Below, one piece after another: positions 45,880 to 58,160 of a stretch of 64,000 nucleotides of DNA. A model generated the notes under the pieces. It was not told the origin of the DNA, ran no database searches, and worked only from the letters and a program-made list of their open reading frames with translations. The number at the start of each line of letters is the position of its first letter. Within the stretch, counting starts at the first letter, position 1. This DNA comes from Larix kaempferi (lineage: Eukaryota > Streptophyta > Pinopsida > Pinales > Pinaceae): positions 32,261,501 to 32,325,500 of the forward strand of contig BSBM01000370.1 in the NCBI GenBank assembly GCA_027924585.1. Direction: 5' to 3'. A program made the position numbers and the translations under genes.

Positions 45880-46260
45880 AGGTGCGGGTGGAGTCTTGTT
45901 TGACTTGGAAAGAAGTAAGTTGAATGATTATGCTTGGGGAATAGGAAGAATGACAAATAATAGTGCATAATGGTTATCTTTACTAAAAGGCTTGGAGATT
46001 GCCAGGGATGAGGGCCTTTCGAACCTTACAGATTTTGGGGAATCAATGCTAGTTATCAGAGAAGCTCGGAATTTGCTCACAAATAGAAAGAGCCCTACCT
46101 CTAAATACCATCGTATCCTTAAATGCTTATTTAATGAGTTCAGTACCATCAACTTTTTTCATGTTCTGAGAAGCAACAATCAGCAGGCCGACATCTTGGC
46201 AAATAAGGGTACCTTGCAAGACCGTGGTGTCCTGGTTAGTAATCAGACGGGGGATAGCTA
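45880..46260 (+). pseudogene. LINE RNase H domain, decayed
   Basis: A reading such as AGAGGVLFD, YAWGIGRMTNNSA, a stop, WLSLLKGLEIA, GESMLVI and NNQQADILANKGT follows the RNase H fold of plant L1 ORF2. The Glu codon normally after N-x-A is now TAA, and the third catalytic Asp (usually GDS) reads GES; the last Asp (QAD) remains. The stop at 46258-46260 ends ORF2. Confidence 0.75.
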
Positions 46261-46287
46261 GGCCTAGATTCCTTAGAAGTTTTCACC

Positions 46288-47142
46288 TTGGTTTTTTTGA
46301 GTTTTAATATCGTCATGTCTTATCCTTTAGACACCATTTATTTTTTTTACTGGAATTTGGAGCAAATTTCAAATGGCTCTAGCAACTTAGTGAGGGGCTT
46401 TGCTATAATTATTGACCCACATTTGCGCATGGGGAGACGGGAAGTCCGCACACCTGAGGCATATGGTTTCCATATGGGTGGCATGCAGGAATTTAATGTA
46501 GCAAGCAGGCGAGATGAAACGTGGTTAAAGTCTCGGTGGTGGGTAGGTTGGCGGCATTGTTTTCCCTTGGAGCTGGAAAACATGGCTGAGAACAGAGCTT
46601 CTGCTAGCAATCTTCTTTGCAGGAAAACTCTCCCTCGCGCAGGGGCCTCGGCTTTGCCAGATTTTAAGAAGACCCATCCTTCTTTCCCTGGGTGTCAGGG
46701 TGAAAGGAGCCCTTTACTGCACGGTTTGCAGCATGCTCAATAGCAGGAGATGAATCCAATTTTGATTGATGATGATGGCCCAGGTTCTGAAAAAGAAGCT
46801 GATGGTTTGCTAAATGTCAGAAAACATCTGCAAGATCTGGAATCCCAAGTTGGTTTGTTGCGTAGTGAAAACTACAAAATCAAGATGGCGCTTCAACAGT
46901 TGTTTGCTCTGGCTCATGTTTCAAATTCCGAGGCTCGTGATAACAACAAAGAACTAATGGCGAAGATAGATGGCCTTGCTGAGGTTCTGGAAAAGGGTTT
47001 CTCTTGCTCAGTAAATTTTAACTGCGGAGCCAGAATCACTGAGGGTAAGATTGAAGGTATGAGAGCTGATATCAGAAACATGACAAAGGATCTTCTGGAT
47101 GGACTCGGCAAGGAGAAAGGAGTAGCACCAACGCCCTGTTGA
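46288..47142 (+). pseudogene. ORF downstream of LINE ORF2, with coiled coil, one TAG
   Basis: Two open pieces (46288-46743 and 46750-47142) are in the same frame, separated by a single TAG at 46741-46743, giving about 285 codons between ORF2 and the poly(A) tail. The second piece has a strong heptad-type pattern (KHLQDLESQVGLLRSENYKI, then NNKELMAKIDGLAEVLEKGF and IEGMRADIRNMTKDLLDGLG), that is, a coiled coil. No known LINE domain is apparent. It could be transduced 3' flank or an ORF3 of this LINE lineage; the sequence alone does not decide. Confidence 0.5.
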
Positions 47143-47529
47143 CTATGCTAGCTTTTACTGGGGAGTCCTCGCAGGTTTTTGTTTTATTTTGAATAGGGGT
47201 ATGAAGAATCGACACTATAATCCTGGAATCATAGCTCTTGTTTTGAGTTTTTGACCTTTGTAGAAGGAAAACATTGATAGCTTGAACTCGATTTTCATGC
47301 TCTATTTTTGTTTAAAGCTATTAGGTCAGTTTGTTCGAATTTATAGCTATAATAGGTCTGAAATATGTCAGGTTAGCTACAGTTTGGTAAAAGATGAATG
47401 TAGAGATGGGTCAGCTCCTTCCTGTAGAAGAATTGACCTGCTCCATCGCTATGTAACTCAGTTTCGTTCTTCTTTTTAATATTAAGTTCTCAACTGTTTA
47501 TGTTAAAAAAAAAGAGCTTCGTAAATCAT

Positions 47530-48000
47530 GGAATCGACCTCAATATAGGTGATTGGGTACCTGCATGTGAATTGATTGATCATCATCGAAGTCGACCCAT
47601 CCATTAGGTCCTCCCGACCAACCGTAGTTGGGTCGATCCAGTCGGTCGAACAGTTAGCCGACCAAGTAGACAGTTATAACTAATTAAATACCTTGTAAAT
47701 ATGTATAAATAGGTTGGTGAACCATAAGATAAAGAGAGTGCTACTTTTGTACATACTTGGCTTGATTCTAATAATAAATATCCTTGTTCCTTTGGTCCCT
47801 ACAACTGTGTTTCTCTTGCTCTCACTATGTGTGTGTCATCATATATGTGTATCTCTCTTATTATGTGCGTGATTTACTGTCAGTAACCCCCATGTAATCC
47901 CATAGATTACAACATTGGTTATGTTTCCGATAGTACTGATCCTGAAAATAAAATGATCATATGATGAGTGAGGGAGAAATTAGAGAGTGGTGGAATAGGA
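47530..48000 (+). repeat. Probable 5' LTR end of element A
   Basis: TATAAATAG at 47704-47712 followed by an AATAAATA signal near 47771-47778 fits an LTR R region. A plausible end ATTACAACA (near 47913) is followed by TTGGTTATG, a weak primer-site candidate. The matching 3' LTR would lie outside the window, so borders are not proven. Confidence 0.4.
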
Positions 48001-49394
48001 AAATTGCAAATTATATACAGGACTATGCTAGAAGGAGCAAGTTAACACTTGCACAAGCCAAAGAAAATTCTTCGTTGAGTTCCATGAATATTTATAGAAG
48101 TTGTTCCCCATGAGATAATGAAATTCCTCGATGGCATTCATGAGCAAGTTAGACGCCCACAATGAAAAATAATTAATGTGCAAGCTTAACAATGGAGGTC
48201 GTGCGAATCTATATGAGAGGCTTGAGAAGATAAGTGTTAACTACTCCGAAGAACAAGCTGTCGAAGAAAGGACCTCTGTCGACGAATTCAAAGCAATATT
48301 TTACAACGACTTGCACAAATCTTTCTTTGTTACAATGTCAACTCTTCTATTCAAGTTTTTAATAAAAAATGCGGTCAGTCACATAGTGGAAGCCCAACTG
48401 CCGTTGGCCCCTAATGGTAGTTCGGATTAGGGACAGAAGCAAAAAGAGTGGGAACGATTTGTGTGTGAACATGAGTGGGAATACTTCCCAAATAAATGAA
48501 TACCATCCCACCTGCATTGCTCAATAAGAGTCAGGTCGACATTAGGGGGTCGCCTACCATGTGCATCGAATAGGACGATGATGCTAGTCGACAAAGAAAT
48601 TGGACAATGAAGCCCAGTAAGAAGCCAAGTCCGCCTTGACAAAATAAATGTCTAGCCAATCATAAGAAAATAATAGATATTCAGAAGATAGAACGAGAAA
48701 AGAGGTTCAAGTGACGGGAGCAGTTAAGAGACATTACAAGTTTGTTGCATAACAGAAGAATTATAAAGAAACTGGGTAAGATGGTGGAGCATCCAAAAGA
48801 CCATCCTGAGTCGAGGGATAGTTGACCAGATGAGAGAGAGGGTGAGGTGTCGACACTAGTTGAGTGGTTGCACATGATTGTGTTGACCCTACAGTCCTTT
48901 CATATTTCTATACATGATGCTACAACCCCCATCAACTCTATGCCGATGAAAATGACTATTTGACCGACTATCAGACAAATCATCGAATAAGATTTAGGAC
49001 TTGGACTAGGCGACAATAGAATATGGATCTAACTAGATCAATGTGGACGGAACACAAACTGACTTTTGATTCAGCAACCACATCGTGGTAATTGGATTAC
49101 CTTCACGCATGAGTTCGGAAGACACTCTTTCAATTTATTTTATTTAGATCATATGGAGGTACCCCCCTGCGAGCAACATTACTGATTGAAGCAACTAGTC
49201 CGTCGGATACCCCACTTAGTGACGAGGATTATGTAGAAGAAGAATTTATGTCTTGGTACAACTCTCATCGGTAAGAAATCAACAACAAACAAGACTGTGA
49301 AACAGTAAGTAAGTCTGTCGGTCATTCAGCTCTAGTAAGTATTCAATCACAAGGTAAAAATTCCAGCTCTATTAAAATGGCTTAATGAATTCCA

Positions 49395-50605
49395 ATGAAT
49401 ACTCCTATCTATGAAGGGGATGGGGATCCTAAGAAGCACTGGTTTGTATGTGAAGCTCTCTGGAAAGCTAATATCATCGATGATGAGAACCAACAAATTG
49501 CAGAACTTGCAGGTGGCCTTAGGAATAAGGCACTTACATGGTACATGAACTTCATGGAGGAGGGGTCCAAGTCAAAACAACAAATTAAGGATAATTTTTT
49601 AGATTTTTTCAAAGCAAATGACACCAAGCATCTAGAGGGGCTCAAATGAAAATAAATAAATCAAAGACTTGGAGAAACAGTACGAGAATACGATAAAAGA
49701 TTCAAATATCTCCTTTGTCAAATGCCCTCCAAAATGGACCAACCCATTGTGATCTAGTTTTTTGTTGTAGGTCTGCATCCATGAATCGAAACTTCATTAC
49801 TATTGCATGAATACATGACATATGACAATGTCTTAAAGAAAGCTTTAACATTCTATTCAAATGCAGACTACTCGACCGGACCTCTTGACACATAACTACA
49901 AGAAAAAATAGAAATGATACAAAAATCACTTCAACATCTTACTATGAGACACAACAAATCATGGTGTACCACATGTTTGTCGGAAGGCCACACCAGAGAT
50001 AACTGCCACTATAATGAAAGGAAAAGGTATCATGAAAACAAGAATGCATATCAAGAAGAGAGAATGCAATTTCAGGACGACCCCAAACCATTACTAGAAG
50101 AGCGAAGACCAGACAACTTTCGCACGACTTAGACAAGCTACCTCTATGACATATGTGAAAGGTTCAAGCCCCATTCGGTGGCAAAATGCCCCTATAATGC
50201 TAAAAATGTAAAATCAAAGTGGTGCGGCATATGTCAGACAATGCAACATACAAACGAAGAATGTCAAAAAATTTAAGACAAAGGAAAACTAGTATATAGT
50301 TTATCAAGCACAGATGGTTGACCACAATAACCAGAAAAAATCGAGACTTTCGCAACAACGACCAGCATAATAATGGAAACAACTTACGAGGTGAACACAA
50401 TGGTCAAGGAAGATACAACAATCGAGGAAACCGCCCAATGGGTCGAGGGAAGCTAAGTTGCTTCATTTATTACAGTGAAGAACATTTGAGTCCCGACTGT
50501 CCCCGGAAAGACAACACAGACCTCAAATTTTGTACAAAATGTGGGGTGGGGGGACACAATTTAGAAGAATGCCCCATTATGTTAGAAGCACTTTGTAATA
50601 AAAAA
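49395..50605 (+). pseudogene. Element A gag with four zinc knuckles
   Basis: The capsid part is visible at 49395-49649: YEGDGDPKKHWFVCEALWKA, then LAGGLRNKALTWYMNF and an FLDFF end, the usual gag pattern of plant gypsy elements. It continues through several stops to four knuckles: CTTCLSEGHTRDNC (about 49965-50006), CGICQTMQHTNEEC (50223-50263), CFIYYSEEHLSPDC (50459-50500, second Cys lost) and CTKCGVGGHNLEEC (50531-50572). At least four in-frame stops separate the pieces. An upstream ORF at 48176-48430 may be the N-terminus of the same protein. More than two knuckles is unusual for plant gypsy gag. Confidence 0.75.
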
Positions 50606-51019
50606 TGATGTTAATATCTTGTCTAGTGTTCTTAAAAATGAAGTATTGAATACTAACAATTTGCAAATAATTACCAAGCAAACACAAATATTGGAGGATA
50701 TAGTCCCCACGTCACAAGAATACAAAGAAAAAAAGATAACTATCATAATCCGTCGAAGCAAAAATTATTTAACAGTGCTACAAAAATGTTAGAAGAAATC
50801 GCTTCTGAAGAAAATACTACATAATACAGAAACCAAAAACTTGATGAGTTACTACAACTTCTAACGAAAGAAGTTGTTGTTGCACAATTAATCGACTTAA
50901 TGTATCTTATCATGAACTATCCAAGAAATGAAAGGATTACCAAGAATCTATGCAACTTAAATAAAAAAGATAAAATCGATATTGATCCCTTAGTTGATCT
51001 CAAAGTTGAAGGGTTTTGC

Positions 51020-51300
51020 ATCTCGCAAATTGTCCTTGACTTTGGATCGCAGGCCAATATAAATACACGGTCTACCTAGGAAATCCTAGGCCAACCATGA
51101 CTAGTTGAGTCGTGCATTTATTTTAAACTTGCCGACCAAGGATTGATTGAACTCATTGGTTTCTGGAAAAACGGTAATACTACAATAATGGGTATCAACA
51201 CTCACATTGATTTTGAAATCATTGATCTAAGAGAAGGATCGAAATCATTTATGGCACTAGTCGATTGACCTTGGTGTCAGAAAATGAAGGCTTCCATTTT
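51020..51300 (+). pseudogene. Element A aspartic protease remnant
   Basis: FCISQIVLDFGSQANI at about 51010-51060 fits the protease active site, normally L-D-S/T-G-S-x-x-N; Ser is replaced by Phe after the catalytic Asp. A region with VDPWCQKMKA-like reading follows. Stops break both sides. Confidence 0.5.
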
Positions 51301-52439
51301 ATTAGAAAAATAGAGAATAAAATTGAAAGGTGAAGGAAAAAAGGTCATAGTACCTATTCATCCATCTCAAGGGAAACCTTAGGCAAAACCAGAAGACAAC
51401 AACAGAGATATTAGGCAATTATATCAGGTAATGCAGGATAATGAAGATTCAATCGAACCAAATGAATTCGACGAAATTCATTTGGGTTTGCCCATGTCGG
51501 TTGGGCAAAACTCAGACTCCGAATTGTATGACTGGAAAATAGAAAATTATAAGGCACATGTGATAAACTGTTGGTCGATTGAAGTTATCCTCATCGGACG
51601 AAACAAAAGTGTTATTCAATATCTATCATACCAAAAATATTTGAAAAGAAAACAAGGGACTATATGACGCTTGTACCGACAAAAACCGAACCGACCAAAC
51701 TTCCTTCGTTGTGCTACAAAGAACGAGAATTGCCAACACTACACGTTGAAGAAGTATCTAAAAACGTCAGTGAGCAAGGTTGACTGCAAAGCATAGTAGA
51801 AACTTTTACAAGCCAAGCGGCTTGATGGTGGAACACCCATCTCAATTGCACATACAAAATTGGACAACTACCTCAACATTTTTTTATTGAAGAATGCTTG
51901 AGAGAAGTTTCCCAAGAAATAGAACAAATTAGCAAACCGTCGGAGCAATCAGTTGTTAGAGATGACCGAATCAACCCCTCCACCTCAAGTTCCAAGATAG
52001 TCACAACTGAATAAACCCAATCAGACCGTCTTCCGACTCGACTTGTTATGAAGCATGAGTACATCATAGGAAAAATATTTCAGTGGGAAAGAAATCACCT
52101 CCACATAATTAATCCAATGAAGCCAGTCCTAAAAAAATCCATTGAGAACAAAGAAGCTAATGACGAGCATAAAGATTTCCTACCCGCCCTTGCATAATTC
52201 AAGGAAGGAGATTGGCCAATTGATGAATCAAAAGAACCATAAACAAAAGAAGCTGACATTGAGACCAATGGGAAACCTAATATGGTGGAAATAGGGGACT
52301 ATGGGTCAAAACAACAAACTGTAGAGAGAGAAAACTTGATACAGCAGCATCAAGATATATTTCCTACGACTACAAGCATTGGAACGAAGTACCACAAGAG
52401 ATATGAGAAAGTAAGATTGGCATAATTCTTGACACGAAG

Positions 52440-53004
52440 CTTGTAAATAAGTATATGTCTAAACTAGCTCATAGATACAATAACATAGTGAAGAAACAAC
52501 AAGAAAACATGCGAGCCGCTGGTATAGGACATCCCGTAACCCAGATGGAAGGGGCTAGTCACATAATCATTCAACTGAAAAATCATAACCATAAGCAACT
52601 GGCCCTCTGTGTTGAGTTTAGAGGTTTAAACACAGTCACACATACAAACCCATCCCAAATATCCCTCGTCAATGACCACTTTCGGGTGTGTCAAAAGCTA
52701 CATCTATTTCAAAATTTTGAACTTGAAATACCACTCTCACTAGGTAAGTCAAACATCAAACCCAACTACGCCTATCGTACAAGGGTTGGTGTCAACCTAG
52801 TCGAAAGAGGTGACCAACTCTTCGATGCTCTCCCTTGCAAAGTCGAGACCATACGATATAAAAGTTCAGCTTATCACTCACAATCGAATGGCACAGTCGA
52901 TTCTTCAACAAAACATTGAAAAAAGGATCAACAAAAAATCACAGTATCAACGAAGATGGCTGGCGTGACAAAATACTTGCAATACTACGAACATATAGAA
53001 CATT
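52440..53004 (+). pseudogene. Element A: RT start fused to integrase by internal deletion
   Basis: From about 52455 the frame reads VKKQQENMRAAGIGHPVTQM, then LALCVEFRGLNTVTHTNPSQ, the first RT motifs (R-I-C-V-D-F-R-x-L-N). From about 52740 the text is foreign to RT, and from about 52840 it is integrase (YHSQSNGTVDSSTK, near the catalytic Glu region normally Y-H-P-Q-T-N-G-Q-x-E), in the same open ORF. The whole RT palm with its catalytic aspartates, RNase H, and the integrase zinc finger and first catalytic residues are missing between. The element therefore deleted about 2.5 kb before or after its death; length inferred from normal gypsy spacing. The reading then stops at 53005 where B inserts. 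Confidence 0.7.
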
Positions 53005-54749
53005 TGTAATGACCCTTTTTCAAAATTTAATTAAAATGCCAATTTTTCCACTTTTTCCCCAATTTCGACCTTTGACTAGTTTTACTGTTTTGACCTCCAA
53101 ATCAACCCAAATGCTCTCAAATATTTTGTAGGAGTGTATGAATGGTATTTAAACTTTAATATTAGGTTCAAGGATGTTTTATGGCCCTCCAAATACTGCT
53201 GCAAACTTGATTTGTATTCTGATCAATATATGTAATTTTGACTAGAAATTTGTGCATCAAATCCCCCGGGGTAACACTGCAAATGGCCTTCCAAATGCCT
53301 CCAAACTCCCACGAATTTATGAACAGAGGTATGTAATGTGTTAAGTATGTGATTAAGGTCTCATATACACCATTAATTGATTCTTACTACTGTTCTAACT
53401 CTCTCACATTCAACAACAAAAACCCCCAATTCGACCCTTGGGGAAATGGCACTATTTCACCTCTCAATACAAACAAACTGAGTAAAAATGCTTCAAATTC
53501 TCAAGTACAGTACATGAAACTTGTAGAATATATTCATGTAAGTATATGAATCACAAATATATTAGAGAATCATCCATCCATTCGAAATAATCAACCTTAT
53601 AGTGTCATACATCAAAGCATTGGGGAAATGGACATTGTTTGCTCATTAATCAATAATTTTGCATACAGTCAATGGGTATTTCAACCTGAGTGTCTCTGAA
53701 TATAAATAACAGAGGATATGAAGCTATTACAATCAGAAAAATATCATATAAATCTCTCCCAATGAGTGCAAGATCTCACCCAAAGCGCAATCCCTCAAGG
53801 AGCCTGAATATGCCTTCAAAATTGGAAATGGTGGAGAGAAAGTGCTGCATTAAACCAAACCATGAAACTTCCTGTAGCTGCTACCTGCAAATAAAAATCC
53901 ATTAAAACACCATGAAAGACCTGAGTGGCCTCTCCAAACACCAACTTGGATGGGAATCTTTCACCCTCGAAATTGGCTAAGGCAAGAAACTAGTCATCCA
54001 CTAGTTCTCTCTTCACAACTGAAAATTTTCTCAAATCATCAAAAGCTATTCTCATACTTGATTTCTACATTTTATAACCAACATTATCCTTCAAGGGGTC
54101 GAAATCCTCTCAATAGATTCAATAAATTTCCATTTAGAAAATATTCCTCATTTGCCACTTGTCTCCTAGTTCCAACCTTCCATCTTCTCCCATATTCGAA
54201 TTTGAGTCTCTTTAGCTTCCCCCAACTCCATGAGCGCCTTCCTTGAGCCTATTTTTGGGGCTAACATGTCATAATGGTGAGGTGTAAAAGGTCAGGTCTG
54301 AATTTTGTCATAAATGTCATAGATGCTTCATTATTGTTGTCATAAAACTAGGGAATCTAGCCTAAGTGTCCACTAGTCTCCAATTTGACTCTTCCTCTCC
54401 CATGGAGGTTACTATTCCATCCCATTTCGACCTAAGATGCTCAATGCCATGTGTTATGACTTACCAACTCACCCAAGAGTGTTCACCTTCCCATGCTGCC
54501 ATGTGTCATTGAAAAATCAAGCTAGTGTGGGTCCCACCACCTCCATATGTCTCCAAAACCACTTGCCACTTAGAATTTCTCTTGAATTTATTTATTCACC
54601 ATATTTATTAAATGCTTGAACCCTTCTAATGTCTAAATATCATTTATTAGTTTCCTTATTACCATCCCACATGTGCCCATCCAACCTAGGAAACTAGTAG
54701 GATTGATGGGATTGTCTTACTATGCACTTATTTGAATGGGGACATTATA
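53005..54749 (-). repeat. 3' LTR of element B (1745 bp)
   Basis: Matches 59546-61056 plus 63429-63686 along its length with scattered substitutions. Its outer (minus-strand start) end is TATAATG instead of TGTAATG. A TATAAAAT box on the minus strand lies at 54069-54076. The other LTR has it at 60607-60614. Confidence 0.92.
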
Positions 54750-54952
54750 GTCCTCCCCACCCAAGATTGCTTGTCCTCAAGCAATTTCAAATTTGGATGC
54801 TGCAAAATCTTCTTCTCTTCCCATGTGGCATCTTCATTTGGTAAGTCCTTCCATTGCACTAAATATTCTTTGATGATTCTACTCCTCAACCTTCTTTCCT
54901 GTGTCTTCAAAATATTTTCCGGAACAAGTGTGAGCTGAACTTCATCATCCAA
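54728..54952 (-). pseudogene. Element B chromodomain
   Basis: YLVQWKDLPNEDATWEE, preceded by RRLRSRIIKEYL, fits the chromodomain (Y-x-V-x-W-x-G-x-x-x-x-x-x-x-W-E) at the integrase C-terminus of chromoviruses, where it is thought to guide integration into marked chromatin. The usual Gly after W-K is Asp. A short frameshift separates it from the integrase (54965). Confidence 0.8.
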
Positions 54953-54964
54953 AGGAGGAAGTAT

Positions 54965-56026
54965 TTATGAAGTGATGATTTGCTGACCACGATCTTTCTT
55001 GAGACAAGAAACATGAAATACATTGTGGATTTTACTCCCTTCCGGAAGTTCTAGTTCATATGCTACTTCTCCAACCTTCTGTACTACCTTGTATGGCCCA
55101 TAGTACCTTGGTTTTAATTTTTCTGCTCCATTCTTTTTGAGAGATGTTTGTTTATAAGGCTGCAACCTTAAATATACTAAATCATTGACTTGAAAGGTTC
55201 TTTCTTCTCTATGCCTATCAACATATTGTTTTTGCTGATTTTGAGCAACCTGTAAATTGTCTTTCAAGAGCTTTAAAATTTCTTGGCTCTCTTCCACCCA
55301 ATCTTTAGCCTTTGGGGCTCTACTATCACCAAATATAATGTCAGCAAATGTAAGTGCATCATAACCATATAATGCTTTGAAAGGAGACATTCCTATTGAC
55401 ATATGATAAGTGGTGTTGTAGCAAAACTCACCCAAGCGTAACCATTTTGCTCATGCTTTTTGTTCCCCTCCCACATAGTTTCTTAGGTATCCTTCCAACC
55501 ATTGGTTTACCCTCTCTGTTTGTCCATTAGTTTGTGGATGATAGCTGGTACTTGGAGTCAATTGAGTGCCTACCAATCTAAAAATTTCTTGTCAAAAAGC
55601 ACCCATGAATCTACTATCTCTATCACTGACAATGCTCTTGGGGAGCCCATGCAATCTGAAGATTTCTTTGAAAAAAATATCAGCCACTTGTGTAGCACTA
55701 AAAGATGATGTAATAGCAAAGAAATGAGCAAATTTTGTCAACCTATCAACTACCACATAGATGCAATCCTTACCCAAGGATTTAGACAATCCGGTGATGA
55801 AATCCATGGAAATACTGTCCCATTTTAGCTCCGGGATGGGCAATGGTTGTAATAGGCCGGCTGGACATGTAAGTTCTGATTTGTTTTGTTGACATGCTTT
55901 ACATTCATTCACATACTTCTGAACATCTTCCTTCAGCCCCTTCCAAAAAAATCTTTGCCTCAATTGTCTATAAGTTTTGAAGATCCCCGGATGGCTCGCT
56001 AGTGGGGAATCATGTGCTTCTTGCAA
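54965..56026 (-). pseudogene. Element B integrase
   Basis: 55592-56026 has the zinc-binding H-H-C-C segment (H-x6-H in HDSPLASHPG, C-x2-C in CKACQQ), then the core with MDFITGL (first Asp) and IVSDRDSRF (second Asp). After a TGA the shifted text [20 protein letters not shown] carries the third catalytic residue Glu. 54965-55435 holds the C-terminal part with GEFCYNTTYHMSIGMSPF and RYYGPYKVVQKVG, the usual end before the chromodomain. At least two TGA codons break it. Confidence 0.85.
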
Positions 56027-56068
56027 AATTCGGTACTTGAGCTTGGAGTTATGAACTAAATAAATTCT

Positions 56069-57535
56069 TCACTTATAATATATCAACCCATTCAAAATCC
56101 TATAATTATCATCCCCTTTGCTTCCATCCAACACATCACAAGAAAATTTGTCTTTGGCATATTCAATTAGTAGCATGTTTTTCCAATCCTTGGCAATATC
56201 CATGAGAGAAAAAGAAGGCCTTCTTGACAAAGCATCTGCTACGATATTATTCCTTCCTTTGACATATTCAATATCAAAATCATAAGCTTGAATCTTGCTT
56301 ACCCACTTTTGTTGCCTTTTATTTAGATATTTTTGGGTGAGAAAATGTCTTAGACTATTGTGGTCAGTTTTCACTACAAACTTGCTGCCCACCAAGTATT
56401 GTTTGCATTTGGCCAATGCATACATAATGGCCAACATTTCTTTATCATAGATGGAGTAAAGTTTTTCATGAGGCTGCAACTTTCTGCTCTCAAAGGCTAT
56501 GGGGTGTTGGCCTTGCTTTAGGACAACCTCTATTCCTCCACCTGAAGCCTCACATTCCACAACAAAAGGTTTAGTAAAATCAGGAAGTGCAAGTATGGGA
56601 CAACTACTCATTACCTCTTTCATTTTTTGGAAGGCCTTTTCAGCCTCTTCATCCCACTTGAAAGCATCCTTCTTAGTCAAATCAGTGAGTGGAGAAGTCA
56701 ACATGGAGAACCCTTTCACAAATTTTCTGTAGTAGGTGCATATGCCAAGAAAGCCTCTCAATTCGGTAATATTTTTTGGTGATGGCCATTCCAAGATAGC
56801 CCTGATTTTTTCCATGTGTACCTTCACTCCTTCTTGCCCAATAATGTCCGCAAGATACAGTAGTTCTTTCATCCCAAACTCACATTTTGATAACTTAGCA
56901 AATAAGGACTCTTTTTGCAAGATTTTCAACACAATCTCTAGCTGCTGCAAATGTTCTTCCCATGTTTTACTGTAAATAAGAATATTATCAAAGAAAACCA
57001 AAACAAACCTTCTTAGTTGCTTGCAAAATATCCTATTCATACATGCTTGAAAGGTGGCTGGAGCATTAGTTAACCCAAAAGGCATGACAATAAATTCAAA
57101 GTGGCCAAAATGACATCGAAAAGCGGTCTTTTGCACATCTTCATCTTTCATTCGAATTTAGTGATACCCTGATCTAAGGTCAATTTTTTAGAAGTATTTG
57201 GCCCCATGTAGCTCATCCATGAGCTCATCAATCCTAAGAATAGGATACCTATTCTTGATAGTCTTTTTGTTCAAGGCTCTAAAACATATGCACATTCTCA
57301 ATGTTCCATCTTTTTTCTTCACTAGCACTACTGAAGAAGCATAAGGGCTAGAGCTTGGTCTAATGAGTCCCAACTCTAGGAGTTCTTGGATAGATTTTTC
57401 AATCTCATCTCTGAACTTTTTAGGATGTCTATAAGGTGGTATCTGAATGGGTGAAGTACCCTCCTCCAAAATAATACTGTGCTCAACCCCTATCCGATGG
57501 CCTACCATGTGGAAGGTCTCTAAAAATCTTTTCAT
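56069..57535 (-). pseudogene. Element B reverse transcriptase and RNase H
   Basis: 57188-57535 carries [31 protein letters not shown] and [10 protein letters not shown]. After a break (57152-57187), 56069-57151 carries FEFIVMPFGLTNAPATFQ and the catalytic box FVLVFFDNILIYS, where the second Asp of F-x-D-D is Asn (codon AAT at 56986-56984). RNase H follows with RKLQPHEKLYSIYDKEMLAI, a TDHNSLRHFL segment and NIVADALSRRP. With the Asp lost and an interrupted frame, this RT should be inactive. Confidence 0.9.
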
Positions 57536-58094
57536 ATTTTTGCAAAAGTCTCTCTATCTCCTTTGGGTGTTTGACAATATTTATAGTTGGCTTGGGAGAT
57601 GTAATATGACATTCAGCAGCCCATTCTATATCCCCATGCCTCAATATAGATCTCATACTATTGCAAGTCACTACTTGATTTGGATAAGTGTGTTTCCCTC
57701 TCACAATTCTTTGTACTCCTTTTGAATCTTGGAATTTCATTTCGGGAATTTGATAATTTACTGTATGCTCTCCTATTGAATACAGCCATTGCACTCCCAA
57801 AACCACATTAGTATCAGCAACATCAACCACATAAAAACTATCAACAAAAGTATAGTTACCTACGGTGACTTGCAGCTTTGGAACCCATGTTTTGCATTGC
57901 ATTGTGTTGTGACCGGGAATGACAATTGTGAAGCCATCAAATGGTTCAATAGGTATCTTTCTTTTCTCTACCATCTCTGCATCAATGAATTTATGAGTGG
58001 CTCCTCCATCTATCAAAACTGAAGTTCTTTTTCCTTGTACCACACCTTTGCAACGGATAGTATGATAGCGAGGTACTGCTGAAAGCACTGCCAT
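57483..58094 (-). pseudogene. Element B aspartic protease
   Basis: SVLIDGGATHKFIDAEMV (about 57990-58040) is the gypsy protease active site, usually L-I-D-S-G-A-T-H, here D-G-G. VVDVADTNVVLGVQWLYSIG follows as the usual flap-to-end motif. The ORF is open for 203 codons and runs into the RT linker. Confidence 0.8.
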
Positions 58095-58160
58095 TCTTGC
58101 TTTGTCCGGTGAAAGATGATTTTCTTCTTGTCTTTCCTCTTCTATTGCTCTCTCATATGC

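Larger units (their letters stand above)
45869..47513 (+). mobile_element. 5'-truncated L1-type LINE with 16-bp TSD
   Basis: GAGCTTCGTAAATCAT occurs at 45853-45868 and 47514-47529. The insert ends in nine As directly before the right TSD. It starts within the RNase H domain of ORF2, so only the last 0.4 kb of ORF2 and an unusually long 3' part remain. Confidence 0.92.
48001..53004 (+). mobile_element. Element A: degraded Ty3/gypsy retrotransposon, left part
   Basis: A plus-strand gag-protease-RT-integrase series, full of stops and shifts, runs up to 53004, where element B begins. It resumes after B at 63692. The order PR-RT-INT marks it as Ty3/gypsy. Removing B (53005-63686 with one ACATT) joins ILRTYRT..  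with SMVQTPYKLVYGEEA, the expected continuation of an integrase core. Confidence 0.8.
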
